Source of the DNA: Rhodospirillales bacterium
GTDB lineage: Bacteria; Pseudomonadota; Alphaproteobacteria; Rhodospirillales; Magnetospirillaceae
Direction of reading: 5' to 3'
Length of the DNA: 64,000 bases
Assembly (NCBI GenBank): GCA_019455065.1
Contig: JACFNC010000011.1
Span: forward strand, 1-64,000
Each line of letters opens with the position of its first letter. Position 1 is the first letter of the stretch. Positions 17,254 through 26,133 of this stretch are shown here, piece after piece. The notes beneath the pieces were generated by a model that worked only from the letters and a program-made list of their open reading frames with translations, was not told the DNA's origin and made no database searches. Both the position numbers and the translations under genes were made by a program.

Positions 17254-19553
17254 GCCCGTACAAGAACCAGGTCGGCCAGAGCATTCCCAAGGTCGACGTC
17301 CGCGAGAAGGTGACCGGCCGCGCCGCCTACATCGCCGACCTCAGCCGGCCCGGCATGCTGCACGGCGCGGTGCTGCAAAGCCCCTACGCCCACGCCCGCA
17401 TCAAGGGATACGACACCAGCAAGGCGCTGGCGGTGCCAGGGGTCCGCTGCGTGCTCACCGGGGCCGATTTCACCGAGCACTTCATGGGCGCCTTCATCAA
17501 GGACGAGGGCCCCATCGCCATCGGCAAGGTGCGCTACGTCGGCGAGCCGGTGGCGGTGGTCGCGGCCGACGACGAGCGGACCGCGCGGCGTGCCGCCCGC
17601 CTGATCGAGGTGGAGTACGAGGAACTGCCGGCGGTGCTGACGCCCGAGGAGGCGCTGGCCCCCGGCGCGCCGCTGGTGCACGAGGATCTCGCCTCCTACG
17701 TCAAGGTGTTCGACGCCAAATTCGAGGGCAACGCCTTCTCCTGTACCGATTTGAGCGAAGGCGACGTGGACAAGGCCTTCGCCGAATGCGACGTCGTGGT
17801 CGAAGGCACCTACGAGACGCAGGCGCAATACCATCTGTCGCTTGAGCCCTGCGGCGCCCTGGCCGAGGTGGACGCCAACGGCCGCGTCCATCTGTGGTCG
17901 GCCAACCAGTCGGTGTTCCGGGTGCAGGCCAACGTCTGCGAATCGCTCGGCCTGCCGATGTCGAAGCTGCATTCGATGACGCCCAAGGTGGGCGCCGGCT
18001 TCGGCAACAAGATGGAAGCCCACATCCAGCCGCTCGTCGTGGCCTTGGCCCTCAAGGTCCAGCGCCCGGTGAAGATGATCCTGTCGCGCGAGGAGGACTT
18101 CGAGATGGTCCGCGCGCGCCACCCGTTCAAAATCCGCATCCGCACCGGGGCGCGCAAGGACGGCACCCTGCTCGCCCGCGAGGTCGAGACGCTGCTCGAC
18201 GGCGGCGCCTACGCCGACGACAGCCCGGGCGTGCTGGGCTACAGCCTGCTCATGGCGCGCGGCCCCTACACCATCCCCAACACCCGCTGCTTCGGCCGCG
18301 TGGTCTATACCAACAAGATGCGCTTCGGCGCCTTCCGCGGCTTCGGGAACGGCCAGGTCGCGTTCGCCGGCGAGCAGCAGATCGACGAGATCGCCCACCG
18401 CCTGGGCATCGACCCGCTGGAGATGCGCCTGCGCAACGCCATGCGCATCGAGGAGCCGTGGTTCGGCGGCCAGCAGGTCAACTCGAACGGCCTTGCCGAA
18501 TGCCTGGAGAAGGTGCGCGAGAAGTCGGGCTGGGGGCGGCGGGCGCGCCCCTCGCGGCCGGGCGTCAAGGTGGGCTACGGCGTCGCCGCCTGCGCCCATA
18601 TCAGCGGCCTTCTGGCGACCAGCGCCATCGTGCGCATGCTGGAGGACGGTTCGTTCGTCCTGAGCACCGGCGCCACCGACATCGGCCAGGGCTCGGACAC
18701 CGTGCTCACCCAGATCTGCGCCGACGCCCTCAAGGTGACCGTCGACAACGTGGTCTGCGCCACACCCGACACCGACGGCTCGCCCTATAACTGGGGCACC
18801 ACCGCCTCGCGCGTCACCTACACCACCGGCCGCGCCGTGGCCGGCGCCGCCGAGGACGTCGGGCGCCAGATCAAGGAGGCGGCGGCCAAGATGCTGAACT
18901 GCCCGGTCGGCGACGTCGAACTGCGCGACGGCGGCTTCATCGGCGTCAAGGGATCGAACACCACCCTGCCCTACGCCGCCGTCGCCGGGTTCACCCACTG
19001 GGCGAGCGGCGGGCCGATCGTCGGCTCGAAGAGCCTGATCTACGACGCGCCGACCATCGACCCGAGGCGGGCGGTGGCCATCGGGCTGCCGTTCACCCGC
19101 ATCGGCGTGTTCAGCTTCAACGCCCTGGTAGTCGAGGTCGAGATCGACGAGGTCACCGGCAAGGCGACGGTGGCGCGGGCGTGGTCGGCGGTCGACGTCG
19201 GCAAGGCCATCAACCCGCGGCTGGTCGAGGGCCAGATCGAGGGCGGCATCGTCCAGGGGCTGGGCTTCGCACTGACCGAGGAGATGGTGTGGGACGGCGG
19301 CCGCCTCGCCAACCCAACGCTCATGGACTACAAGGCGCCGGGCGCCGTCGACGTGCCCTACGAGATCAACTCCATCATCGTCGAGCATCCCGAGCCCGAC
19401 GGCCCCTTCGGGGCCAAGGGCGTCGGCGAGATCAGCCTGGTCAGCGTGCCGGCCGCGGTCGCCAACGCGATCTTCGACGCCGCCGGCGTCCGCCTGCACA
19501 AGCTGCCGATGACACCCGAACGGGTGCTGACCGCGATGCTGGGGGCCGATTAG
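17250..19553 (+). CDS. Molybdenum hydroxylase large (Mo-cofactor) subunit
   Basis: Catalytic subunit of a CoxL/XdhA-family hydroxylase, 767 residues. Domain 1 begins PKVDVREKVTGRAAYIADL. The Mo-cofactor part has GAGFGNKME, the active-site loop GAFRGFGN, TDIGQGSDTVLTQI and the C-terminal GVGEISLVS with the catalytic glutamate. The loop is of xanthine-dehydrogenase/aldehyde-oxidase type rather than the CO-dehydrogenase type (AYxCSFR), so CO oxidation is not expected. The start at 17250 overlaps the preceding stop (ATGA) and has GGAGGT in front. The substrate is unknown, but it shares a putative operator with UbiD and HyuAB genes. Whether it receives selenium from the yqeB/yqeC system downstream cannot be told. 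Confidence 0.9.
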   Translation: MSPYKNQVGQSIPKVDVREKVTGRAAYIADLSRPGMLHGAVLQSPYAHARIKGYDTSKALAVPGVRCVLTGADFTEHFMGAFIKDEGPIAIGKVRYVGEPVAVVAADDERTARRAARLIEVEYEELPAVLTPEEALAPGAPLVHEDLASYVKVFDAKFEGNAFSCTDLSEGDVDKAFAECDVVVEGTYETQAQYHLSLEPCGALAEVDANGRVHLWSANQSVFRVQANVCESLGLPMSKLHSMTPKVGAGFGNKMEAHIQPLVVALALKVQRPVKMILSREEDFEMVRARHPFKIRIRTGARKDGTLLAREVETLLDGGAYADDSPGVLGYSLLMARGPYTIPNTRCFGRVVYTNKMRFGAFRGFGNGQVAFAGEQQIDEIAHRLGIDPLEMRLRNAMRIEEPWFGGQQVNSNGLAECLEKVREKSGWGRRARPSRPGVKVGYGVAACAHISGLLATSAIVRMLEDGSFVLSTGATDIGQGSDTVLTQICADALKVTVDNVVCATPDTDGSPYNWGTTASRVTYTTGRAVAGAAEDVGRQIKEAAAKMLNCPVGDVELRDGGFIGVKGSNTTLPYAAVAGFTHWASGGPIVGSKSLIYDAPTIDPRRAVAIGLPFTRIGVFSFNALVVEVEIDEVTGKATVARAWSAVDVGKAINPRLVEGQIEGGIVQGLGFALTEEMVWDGGRLANPTLMDYKAPGAVDVPYEINSIIVEHPEPDGPFGAKGVGEISLVSVPAAVANAIFDAAGVRLHKLPMTPERVLTAMLGAD

Positions 19554-19572
19554 AGCTGTTGCCTCGAAACGT

Positions 19573-19647
19573 CGTCATGCCCGCGCAGGCGGGCACCCAT
19601 TTGCCAGAGGCCCGTGGTAATGGATTCCCGCTTTCGCGGGAATGACG
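19573..19647. repeat. Intergenic double-hairpin repeat, type 1
   Basis: CGTCATGCCCGCGCAGGCGGGC forms the first stem-loop and ATTCCCGCTTTCGCGGGAAT the second, bounded by CGTCA and TGACG. It separates the Mo-hydroxylase and Liv-type importer genes, where it could act as an attenuator or mRNA-stabilising structure within one unit. Confidence 0.8.
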
Positions 19648-19710
19648 GAGCGAACAAGGGCACCAACCGGCGGCCGGCAAGAGCCGCCATGAACAGGTGG
19701 GGAAACGACG

Positions 19711-20895
19711 ATGAATAGACGAAAGCTGTTTGCCGCCGCCTTGGCCCTGGCGGGCGCGGCCGTGGTTGGGACATCGCAGGCGGCGGAGCCGGTGAGGATC
19801 GGGTTTTCCATCGCCAAGACGGGCATCTTCGCACCGGCCGCGCCGTCGCAACTCAACGCCTATGAACTCTGGCGCGAGCAGGTCAACGCGCGCGGCGGCC
19901 TCGACGTCGGCGGAACCAAGCGGCCGGTGGAGTTCGTACAGTACGACGACCAGTCCGACCCGGCGCAGGCGGTGCGCATCTACGAGAAGCTGATCACCAG
20001 CGACAAGGTCGACCTGCTGCTCGCGCCGTGGGGCACGCCGCACCATTTCGCGATCGCCGGCGTGCTCGAGCGCAACAAGTTTCCGATGGTCGGCAACTCC
20101 GCCGCCTCGGTCCAGTTGCGCGACCTCAAGCCGGGCTACATCTGGTTCCCCACCTCGGCGATTCCGGACCGGGTGGCCGAGTCGCTGGTGGCGATGATGA
20201 AGGCGCAGGGCGTGGGCACCGCCGCCGTCACCACCCTGCAACTGCCGTTCTCGCTGGAGATCAAGAAGTTCCTGATGCCGGCCTTGAAATCGGCCGGCAT
20301 CAAGGTGGTCGCCGACAGCGACTATCCGCCCGACATCAAGGACATGACCGCTGTGCTGGCGGCGGTGAAGTCGGCCAAGCCCGACGCCATCCTGTCGCTG
20401 TCCTACCCGACGGACTCGGTGGCCTTCATGAAGCAGGCCCGCGAGATGGATCTTTCGGCGCCCTTCATGATGGTGCTGGTCGGGCCGACCATGGACTTCT
20501 TCGGCAAGATCTTCGGGCCGGCCGCCGACGGCATCGTCACGGTGGGCCATTGGAGCCCGCATCAGAAGAACTGGCAGCGCGCGCGGCCGTTCTTCGATTC
20601 CTATGAGGCGCAATTCAAGGAACGCCCGGACTATCTGGACTCGGCGCTGGCCTACATGTCCTGCGAGATCCTGGAACAGGCCGTGGCCAAGGCGGGGCTC
20701 GACCGGGCGAAACTGCGCGACGCCATCGCCAGCCAGACTTTCGAGACGATCAACGGACCGATCAAGTTCAAGGGGGTCGAGAATGCCTCCACGCCGACCG
20801 CCCTGCTGCAATTGCAGAAGGGCGAGGCGCATCTCGTGTGGCCGGCGGAGATCGCGACCAGCGGCTTCGCCAAGAAGGACGGCTGGCCGAAGTGA
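19711..20895 (+). CDS. Branched-chain amino acid-type ABC substrate-binding protein (LivK-like)
   Basis: Periplasmic binding protein of the Peripla_BP_6 class, 394 residues. The signal peptide MNRRKLFAAALALAGAAVVG ends near TSQAAEP. The mature protein begins VRIGFSIAKTGIFAPAAPSQ and contains VEFVQYDDQSDPAQAVRIYEKLI, both typical. GGTGGGGAAACGACG precedes the ATG. Members of this class also bind aromatic acids, urea and amides, so the annotation does not imply amino acids. It heads a five-gene importer set that follows the Mo-hydroxylase subunits on the same strand. Confidence 0.9.
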   Translation: MNRRKLFAAALALAGAAVVGTSQAAEPVRIGFSIAKTGIFAPAAPSQLNAYELWREQVNARGGLDVGGTKRPVEFVQYDDQSDPAQAVRIYEKLITSDKVDLLLAPWGTPHHFAIAGVLERNKFPMVGNSAASVQLRDLKPGYIWFPTSAIPDRVAESLVAMMKAQGVGTAAVTTLQLPFSLEIKKFLMPALKSAGIKVVADSDYPPDIKDMTAVLAAVKSAKPDAILSLSYPTDSVAFMKQAREMDLSAPFMMVLVGPTMDFFGKIFGPAADGIVTVGHWSPHQKNWQRARPFFDSYEAQFKERPDYLDSALAYMSCEILEQAVAKAGLDRAKLRDAIASQTFETINGPIKFKGVENASTPTALLQLQKGEAHLVWPAEIATSGFAKKDGWPK

Positions 20896-20924
20896 CGGCC
20901 TGAACCGGCGCGGGGGCGGTCGCC

Positions 20925-21806
20925 ATGAGCAGTCTGCTGTCCGGACAGTTGCTGGTGGCCGCCCTGGCGACCGGGGGGCTGTACGCCCTGGTCGCCGTGG
21001 GCCTCAATCTGGTCTACGGCACCATGCGCCTGCTCAACGTGGCGCACGGTGAATTCGTGATGGTCGGCGCCTATGTCGCCTTCCTGCTGTTTTCCACCTG
21101 GCAGATCGGACCGCCGTGGTCGCTGCTCGCCGCCTTCGCGGTGGCCACGGCCCTCGGGCTCGCCGCCTATCGCGGCCTGTTCCATCGCCTGCTGGAGCGC
21201 AACCAGCGGGTGGAGGCCAACTCGCTGCTTCTGTTTTTCGCCGTGTCGGTGATCCTGCAGAACGTCGTGGCGCTGACGTTCAGCGCCAACGAGCGCGCCT
21301 ACCGCCACCTCGACGGCATCGTCACCTTCGGCGACGTTTCGGTGACCGAAAGCCGCCTGCTGGCGCTGGTCGTCTCGCTTGCGGTGTGTCTGGCGGTGGC
21401 GCTGGCGCTGCGCTACGCGGCGGTCGGCCAGGCGATCCGGGCGGTGCTCCAGAACCGCGACGCGGCGGCGCTGGTCGGGGTCAACGTCGTGCAGGTGCAG
21501 CGCCTGTGCTTCGCCTTCGGAGTTGGCGCCGCCGGCATGGCCGGGGCGCTGATCAGCCTGACGCAGGGTATCTCGCCCTTCATGGGCTTTCCCTTCACCA
21601 TCGCCGCCTTCGTGGTGGTGATCCTGGGCGGGCTCGGCAACCTTACCGGCTCGCTGGTCGGCGGGCTGCTGCTGGGGTTCCTGGAGACCTACGGCATCGC
21701 CCTGACGGCGGCCAGCTACCGCTCGATCCTGCTGTACGGCGTGTTCGTGGGCGTGCTCATCCTGTTGCCGCGCGGCCTGTTCGGTCGCCGGGCGGCGCGG
21801 CGATGA
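20925..21806 (+). CDS. Branched-chain amino acid-type ABC permease (LivH-like)
   Basis: Inner-membrane permease of 293 residues, close to the LivH norm, with about eight hydrophobic segments. NLVYGTMRLLNVAHGEFVMVGAYVA is the conserved first block, and VVVILGGLGNLTGSLVGGLLLGFLE is the conserved loop near the C-terminus. The stop overlaps the livM-like start (ATGA), indicating translational coupling. Confidence 0.92.
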   Translation: MSSLLSGQLLVAALATGGLYALVAVGLNLVYGTMRLLNVAHGEFVMVGAYVAFLLFSTWQIGPPWSLLAAFAVATALGLAAYRGLFHRLLERNQRVEANSLLLFFAVSVILQNVVALTFSANERAYRHLDGIVTFGDVSVTESRLLALVVSLAVCLAVALALRYAAVGQAIRAVLQNRDAAALVGVNVVQVQRLCFAFGVGAAGMAGALISLTQGISPFMGFPFTIAAFVVVILGGLGNLTGSLVGGLLLGFLETYGIALTAASYRSILLYGVFVGVLILLPRGLFGRRAARR

Positions 21807-22702
21807 AGGCGCCGCTCGGCTTGGCCGCCGCGGTCGTCGCGGCGGCGGCGCTGCCGCTCCTCGGCAGCGACTACGCCGTCGGGATCGGCCTGTCGCTCGC
21901 CATGTGGGTGGCGCTGACCCAGAGCTGGGTGTTGATTTCCGGGATGGCCGGCTACGTCTCGCTTGGGCATGTCGTGTTCTACGGGACCGGCGCCTACGTC
22001 ATGGTCCTGGCGTGGCAGCAATATCCCCCGTGGCTGGCGGTGCTGGCGGGCGGCATCGCCGCCGGGGTGCTGGCGCTGGCCATCGGCTGGCCGGTGCTGC
22101 GCGTGCGCGGGCCGTCCTTCGTGATCCTGACCTTCGGCGTGGCCGAACTGGTCAAGTACGTGGTGGTCAACGTCGAGGGGGCGCTGGGCCGCTTCGGCCG
22201 CGTGCTTTTCGGCGGTCCCGACCTGCAAACCCTGTATTGGGCGATGCTCGGCCTGGCGGTGGCGGCAAGCGTCCTGACCTACGTCGTGCGCCGATCGCGG
22301 TTCGGCGGCGGCCTGATCGCCATCCGCGAGGACGAGGACGCCGCCGAGGCGGTGGGCATCCCCGCGGCCAAGCTGAAACTCGCCGCCTTTGCGCTGTCGG
22401 CGGTGATCCCGGGCATGGTGGGCGCCATCATGGTGATGCGTTCGACTTATTTCGAGCCTTTGCAGGTCTTCAGCCCCGTGGTGTCGTTCACCATCGTCAC
22501 CATGGCGGTGATCGGCGGCAGCGACGACGCCCCCGGCCCGCTGTTCGGCGCCGCCTTCCTGGTCGTGCTGGCCGAGACCCTGTGGTCCACCCTGCCCGAG
22601 GCCTACATGATCGCCCAGGGGGCCCTGCTCATCGCCTTCGTGCTGTTCGCGCCGGACGGCATCCACGGCCGGCTGACGGCCCGGCGCGCGAGGTCCGGGT
22701 GA
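21803..22702 (+). CDS. Branched-chain amino acid-type ABC permease (LivM-like)
   Basis: Second permease of the importer, 299 residues. SGMAGYVSLGHVVFYGTGAYV, VRGPSFVILTFGVAEL and the ATPase-contact loop AIREDEDAAEAVGIPAAKLK are LivM signatures. The start at 21803 lies in the ATGA overlap with the upstream permease gene. The frame is open far upstream, but that stretch is the out-of-frame copy of livH. The stop overlaps the GTG of the next gene. Confidence 0.92.
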   Translation: MKAPLGLAAAVVAAAALPLLGSDYAVGIGLSLAMWVALTQSWVLISGMAGYVSLGHVVFYGTGAYVMVLAWQQYPPWLAVLAGGIAAGVLALAIGWPVLRVRGPSFVILTFGVAELVKYVVVNVEGALGRFGRVLFGGPDLQTLYWAMLGLAVAASVLTYVVRRSRFGGGLIAIREDEDAAEAVGIPAAKLKLAAFALSAVIPGMVGAIMVMRSTYFEPLQVFSPVVSFTIVTMAVIGGSDDAPGPLFGAAFLVVLAETLWSTLPEAYMIAQGALLIAFVLFAPDGIHGRLTARRARSG

Positions 22703-23427
22703 GCCTGCTCAGCGTCGAGGCGGCGACGAAGCGCTTCGGCGGGCTGACCGCGCTGGACGCCGTCAGCCTGGAGGTCGCCCCGGGCAGCATCACCGGCGTG
22801 ATGGGCGCCAATGGCGCCGGCAAGACGACCCTGTTCAGCCTGATCGCCGGCACCGACCGCCCAAGCGGCGGCCGCATCACCTTCGACGGCCGGCGCGTCG
22901 ACGGCCTGCCCGCCGACCGCGTCTGCCGGCTGGGCATCGCCCGCACCTTCCAGATCGTGCGCCCGTTCGCCGGAATGACGGTGCTGGACAACGTGGCGGT
23001 CGCCGCGATGTACGGCCGCAGGCGCATCCGGGCGCGCGGCCCGGCCGAAGTGATCGCCTGGGAGGTACTGGAGGCGACCGGCCTCGCCGACCGCGCCCAT
23101 CAGGCCGCCGGCAGCCTTACGCTGGCCGGGCGCAAGCGGCTGGAGGTGGCGCGGGCGCTGGCCACCGGGCCGCGGCTGCTGCTGCTCGACGAGGTGATGG
23201 CCGGGCTGACCGCGACCGAGGTCGCCGAGGCCCTGGCCATGATCGAGGACCTGCGCCGGCGCTACGACCTGACCATTCTCGTCATCGAGCACGTCATGCG
23301 CGCCCTGATGCGGCTGTGCGACCGCATCGTCGTGCTCCATCACGGTCGCCTGATCGCCATCGGCACGCCCGCCGAGATCGCCACCCATCCCGAGGTGGTC
23401 GACGCCTATCTCGGGGGCGGCTCATGA
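22699..23427 (+). CDS. Branched-chain amino acid-type ABC ATPase (LivG-like)
   Basis: ATPase of 242 residues starting at GTG 22699, which overlaps the livM-like stop as GTGA and follows GAGGTCCGG. Walker A is GANGAGKTT, the LivG-specific block is LGIARTFQIVRPFAGMTVLDNV, the signature region is LTLAGRKRLEVARALATGP, and Walker B is LLLLDEVMAGLT. The signature LTLAGRKRLE in place of LSxGQ is usual for LivG proteins. It pairs with the second ATPase encoded just downstream. Confidence 0.92.
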   Translation: MSLLSVEAATKRFGGLTALDAVSLEVAPGSITGVMGANGAGKTTLFSLIAGTDRPSGGRITFDGRRVDGLPADRVCRLGIARTFQIVRPFAGMTVLDNVAVAAMYGRRRIRARGPAEVIAWEVLEATGLADRAHQAAGSLTLAGRKRLEVARALATGPRLLLLDEVMAGLTATEVAEALAMIEDLRRRYDLTILVIEHVMRALMRLCDRIVVLHHGRLIAIGTPAEIATHPEVVDAYLGGGS

Positions 23428-24134
23428 CCGTGCTGCTGTCGATGGAGTTGGTGGCGGCCGGTTACGGCGACGCCGAGGTGCTGCGCGAGGTTTCCCTGTC
23501 CGTCCGGGAGGGCTCGATCACCGCCCTTCTGGGAGCCAACGGCGCCGGCAAGACCACGGTCATGCGCGTGCTCGCGGGCATGCTTCCGCCGCGGAACGGC
23601 ATCGTGCGCTTCGCCGGGAACGACGTCGCGGGCGTGGCCGCCTGGGACCGGGTGGCGGCGGGGCTGGCCCTGGTGCCCGAGGGCCGGCAGGTGTTCGCCG
23701 ATTTCACCATCGAGGAGAACCTGCGCATCGGCGGCTGCCGCCGCCCCGCGGCGAAGCGGACGGCCCGCCTCGACGAAATCTACGCCCTGTTCCCGCGCCT
23801 GCTGGAACGTCGGCGGCAACTGGCCGGGTCGCTGTCGGGCGGCGAGCAGCAGATGCTGGCCCTCGGCCGCGGCCTGATGAGCGAACCACGCCTGTTGCTG
23901 CTGGACGAGCCGACCCTGGGACTGGCCCCGGCCATGGCCGCCGCCGTATTCGACCTGATCCGCCGCATTCGCGAGGCGGGAACCACCATCCTGATCGCCG
24001 AACAGGACGTGCGCACCACCCTGCAAACCGCCGACCACGCCTTCGTGATCGAGAACGGCCGCAACGTCCTCGCCGGCCCGGCCGCGGCCCTGCTCGACGA
24101 CGCAGCAGTGCGCGAGAGCTATCTGGGGATGTAG
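23424..24134 (+). CDS. Branched-chain amino acid-type ABC ATPase (LivF-like)
   Basis: ATPase of 236 residues and last gene of the Liv-type set. Walker A is GANGAGKTT, GLALVPEGRQVFADFTIEENL is the LivF-specific block, LSGGEQQMLALGRGLMSEP is the signature, and LLLLDEPTLGLAP is Walker B. The ATG at 23424 overlaps the preceding stop (ATGA). No clear terminator was found in the 70 bases after the stop, where the promoter of the selenium-linked unit begins. Confidence 0.92.
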   Translation: MTVLLSMELVAAGYGDAEVLREVSLSVREGSITALLGANGAGKTTVMRVLAGMLPPRNGIVRFAGNDVAGVAAWDRVAAGLALVPEGRQVFADFTIEENLRIGGCRRPAAKRTARLDEIYALFPRLLERRRQLAGSLSGGEQQMLALGRGLMSEPRLLLLDEPTLGLAPAMAAAVFDLIRRIREAGTTILIAEQDVRTTLQTADHAFVIENGRNVLAGPAAALLDDAAVRESYLGM

Positions 24135-24205
24135 CAACGCGGCGCGGTTGGCCGAGCCTCCTCCGAATGACGCTGCGGAACCGCCAAGGTCTCGACGGTT
24201 TAATT

Positions 24206-24235
24206 TTGACAAACCCCTTCCCGGTCCGATAGTTT
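24206..24235 (+). promoter_or_regulatory. Putative promoter of the xdhC-selD-marR unit
   Basis: TTGACA at 24206-24211 is a perfect -35. TAGTTT at 24230-24235 is a plausible -10 after 18 bases, and it overlaps the palindrome at 24231. Transcription would then begin near 24241, which excludes the upstream ATG at 24234 as the xdhC start. Confidence 0.55.
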
Positions 24236-24247
24236 GGTCATCAAACC
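24231..24247. promoter_or_regulatory. Putative MarR operator, site 1 (AGTTTG-N5-CAAACC)
   Basis: AGTTTGGTCATCAAACC is an inverted repeat with one mismatch in the outer base. The same half-sites with 5-base spacing recur at 26673 and 37130. It overlaps the predicted -10 of the unit that includes the marR gene, consistent with autorepression. Confidence 0.65.
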
Positions 24248-24272
24248 AATTCCCCACGGACGCAGGGCAACC

Positions 24273-25064
24273 ATGCACGACGCCAATTTCATCGAGCGGC
24301 TGGGCCGGCTGCATCGGGACGGAGTGCCGTTCTGCATCGTCACCCTGGTCGACGCCCGGGGCAGCATCCCGCAAGAGGTCGGAGCCACGGCGGTGTTCGG
24401 CAAGGACGGGCTGCTGTTCGGCACCGTCGGCGGCGGCCGGCTCGAGGCGCGGTGCATCGAGAAGGCGCGCGAGCTGCTGGCGCCCGGCCAGACCACCCGC
24501 ACGGTGTTCGAGCGGTTGAACCTGCACCGCGACCTTGGGATGACCTGTGCCGGCGAGGTCGCCCTGTATTACGAGGTGCATGGCGCGGCCCACCGCTGGG
24601 AGGTGGTGATATTCGGCGCCGGGCATGTCGGCCAGAAGCTGTGCCGGTTCCTGACCGAACTCGACTGTCATGTCGTTTGCGTCGACCCGCGTCAGGACTG
24701 GCTCGACCGGCTGCCGCGCAGCGAGCGCCTGGAGGCGCGCCTGGTCGGCGATTTCGCCGAGGGCGTCGACGCCGTGTCGGACGGCACCGCGGTCGCGGTG
24801 ATGACCATGGGCCACGCCACCGACGTTCCGGTGCTCGTGGCCCTGGAGCGCAAGGCGTGCCGGCTGTCCTACCTGGGCGTCATCGGGAGCGACTCGAAGG
24901 CGGCCATCCTACGCCGCCACTTGCGCGAGGCCGGCGTTTCGCCGTCCTTCATCGAAAGCATCATCTGCCCGATCGGAGAGCGATTGGGCGACAACACCCC
25001 CGCCGAGATCGCCGTCGGGGTGTTGTCGCATTTGGTCAAGGTTCGCCGCCAGCCGGCCTCGTGA
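24273..25064 (+). CDS. XdhC-family molybdenum cofactor maturation protein
   Basis: XdhC/CoxI-family chaperone of 263 residues, expected to bind and insert matured molybdenum cofactor into a hydroxylase. The N-terminal domain has GSIPQEVGATAVFGKDG and GTVGGGRLEARCI. The C-terminal Rossmann domain has VIFGAGHVGQKLCRFLTELDC, and GVIGSDSKAAILRRHL is also typical. I chose the ATG at 24273, which has AGGG at good spacing and lies after the predicted transcription start. selD follows 13 bases after the stop. In this setting it probably serves the hydroxylase-type enzyme at 26753-30661. Confidence 0.88.
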   Translation: MHDANFIERLGRLHRDGVPFCIVTLVDARGSIPQEVGATAVFGKDGLLFGTVGGGRLEARCIEKARELLAPGQTTRTVFERLNLHRDLGMTCAGEVALYYEVHGAAHRWEVVIFGAGHVGQKLCRFLTELDCHVVCVDPRQDWLDRLPRSERLEARLVGDFAEGVDAVSDGTAVAVMTMGHATDVPVLVALERKACRLSYLGVIGSDSKAAILRRHLREAGVSPSFIESIICPIGERLGDNTPAEIAVGVLSHLVKVRRQPAS

Positions 25065-25077
25065 GAAGGTGCGCCCA

Positions 25078-26133
25078 ATGGATCGCCTGACCCAGCTTGC
25101 CCGCGCCGCCGGATGCGCCGCCAAGATAAGCCAGGCGGACCTGCGCGCCGCCCTGTCGCATCTGCCGGCACCGCCCGACGAGCGGGTGCTGGTCGGCCAT
25201 TCCACCGGCGACGACGCGGCGGTCGTGCGCCTGAGCGACGATCTCGCCTTGGTGGAAACCGTCGATGTCTTTCCGCCGATCGTCGACGACCCCTACGACT
25301 TCGGCCGCATCGCCGCCGCCAACGCGCTGAGCGACGTCTACGCCATGGGCGCGCGACCGCTCAACGCGCTGAGCTTCGTCGCCTGGCCGGTCGAAAAGCT
25401 GGGGCTGGAGCCCCTCGGCCGTGTCTTCGAGGGCGCGGCGGCGGTCTGCGCCGAGGCCGGTATTGTCATCTCCGGCGGGCATTCGATCGTCGACGAGGAA
25501 CCCAAGTTCGGCCTGTTCGTCACCGGCACCGTTCATCCCGACGCCGTCGTCACCAATGCCGGCGCCCGCGCCGGCGACGCCCTGGTGCTGACGAAACGAA
25601 TCGGAACCGGCGTGCTTACCACCGCCGCCAAGCGCGGCCGGTTGTCGCCGGAGGGACTGGGCGAGGCGATCGGTTCGATGGCAACCCTCAATCGGGGCGC
25701 GGCCGAGGCCATGGTCGAAGCGGGCGCGCATGCCGCCACCGACGTCACCGGCTTCGGCATGCTCGGTCATCTGGGCAACATGCTGCGGGCATCGAGCGAC
25801 CGTGCCGGGCTTTCGCTGGGCGCCCGGCTGCGCTACGACGCGGTGCCGCTATTTCCACAGGTCGAGGACTTCCTGTCGGAAGGGTTGTGCCCCGGCGGGA
25901 CGAAGCGTAACCTTCAGTACGCGGCTCCCCACGTCCGCTTCGCCTCCCGGCTCGACGAGCCGCGGCGCCTTCTGCTGGCCGACGCCCAAACCTCCGGTGG
26001 CCTGCTGATCGCGGTGCCGGCCGACCGTTTGCAGCATCTGCAGGCCGGGTTGCGCCGGCGCGACGTGGCCGTGGGCGCCGTGATCGGCGAGGTGGTTGTG
26101 GCGGACCTGGCGGGACACATAGAGGTCGAATGA
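25078..26133 (+). CDS. selD: Selenide, water dikinase
   Basis: SelD makes selenophosphate from selenide and ATP. The protein has 351 residues, near family length. Its N-terminus reads LTQLARAAGCAAKIS: the catalytic cysteine and the lysine three residues later are kept, while the second cysteine of the usual GCGCK is alanine. HSTGDDAAVV, VETVDVFPPIVDDPYDFGRIAAANALSDVYAMGA and GGHSIVDEEPKFGL are the ATP/Mg blocks, and TDVTGFGMLGHL and ADAQTSGGLLIAV are C-terminal signatures. The ATG at 25078 follows AAGG. No selA, selB or selC is in the window. Its position with xdhC, yqeB and yqeC indicates supply of selenium to a molybdenum enzyme rather than to selenocysteine, though it could serve both. Confidence 0.92.
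   Translation: MDRLTQLARAAGCAAKISQADLRAALSHLPAPPDERVLVGHSTGDDAAVVRLSDDLALVETVDVFPPIVDDPYDFGRIAAANALSDVYAMGARPLNALSFVAWPVEKLGLEPLGRVFEGAAAVCAEAGIVISGGHSIVDEEPKFGLFVTGTVHPDAVVTNAGARAGDALVLTKRIGTGVLTTAAKRGRLSPEGLGEAIGSMATLNRGAAEAMVEAGAHAATDVTGFGMLGHLGNMLRASSDRAGLSLGARLRYDAVPLFPQVEDFLSEGLCPGGTKRNLQYAAPHVRFASRLDEPRRLLLADAQTSGGLLIAVPADRLQHLQAGLRRRDVAVGAVIGEVVVADLAGHIEVE

Noticed and set aside
17250-19553. Annotation as CO dehydrogenase large subunit
   Set aside because: The active-site loop is GAFRGFGN, not the AYxCSFR of true CoxL, so only the wider family name is justified.
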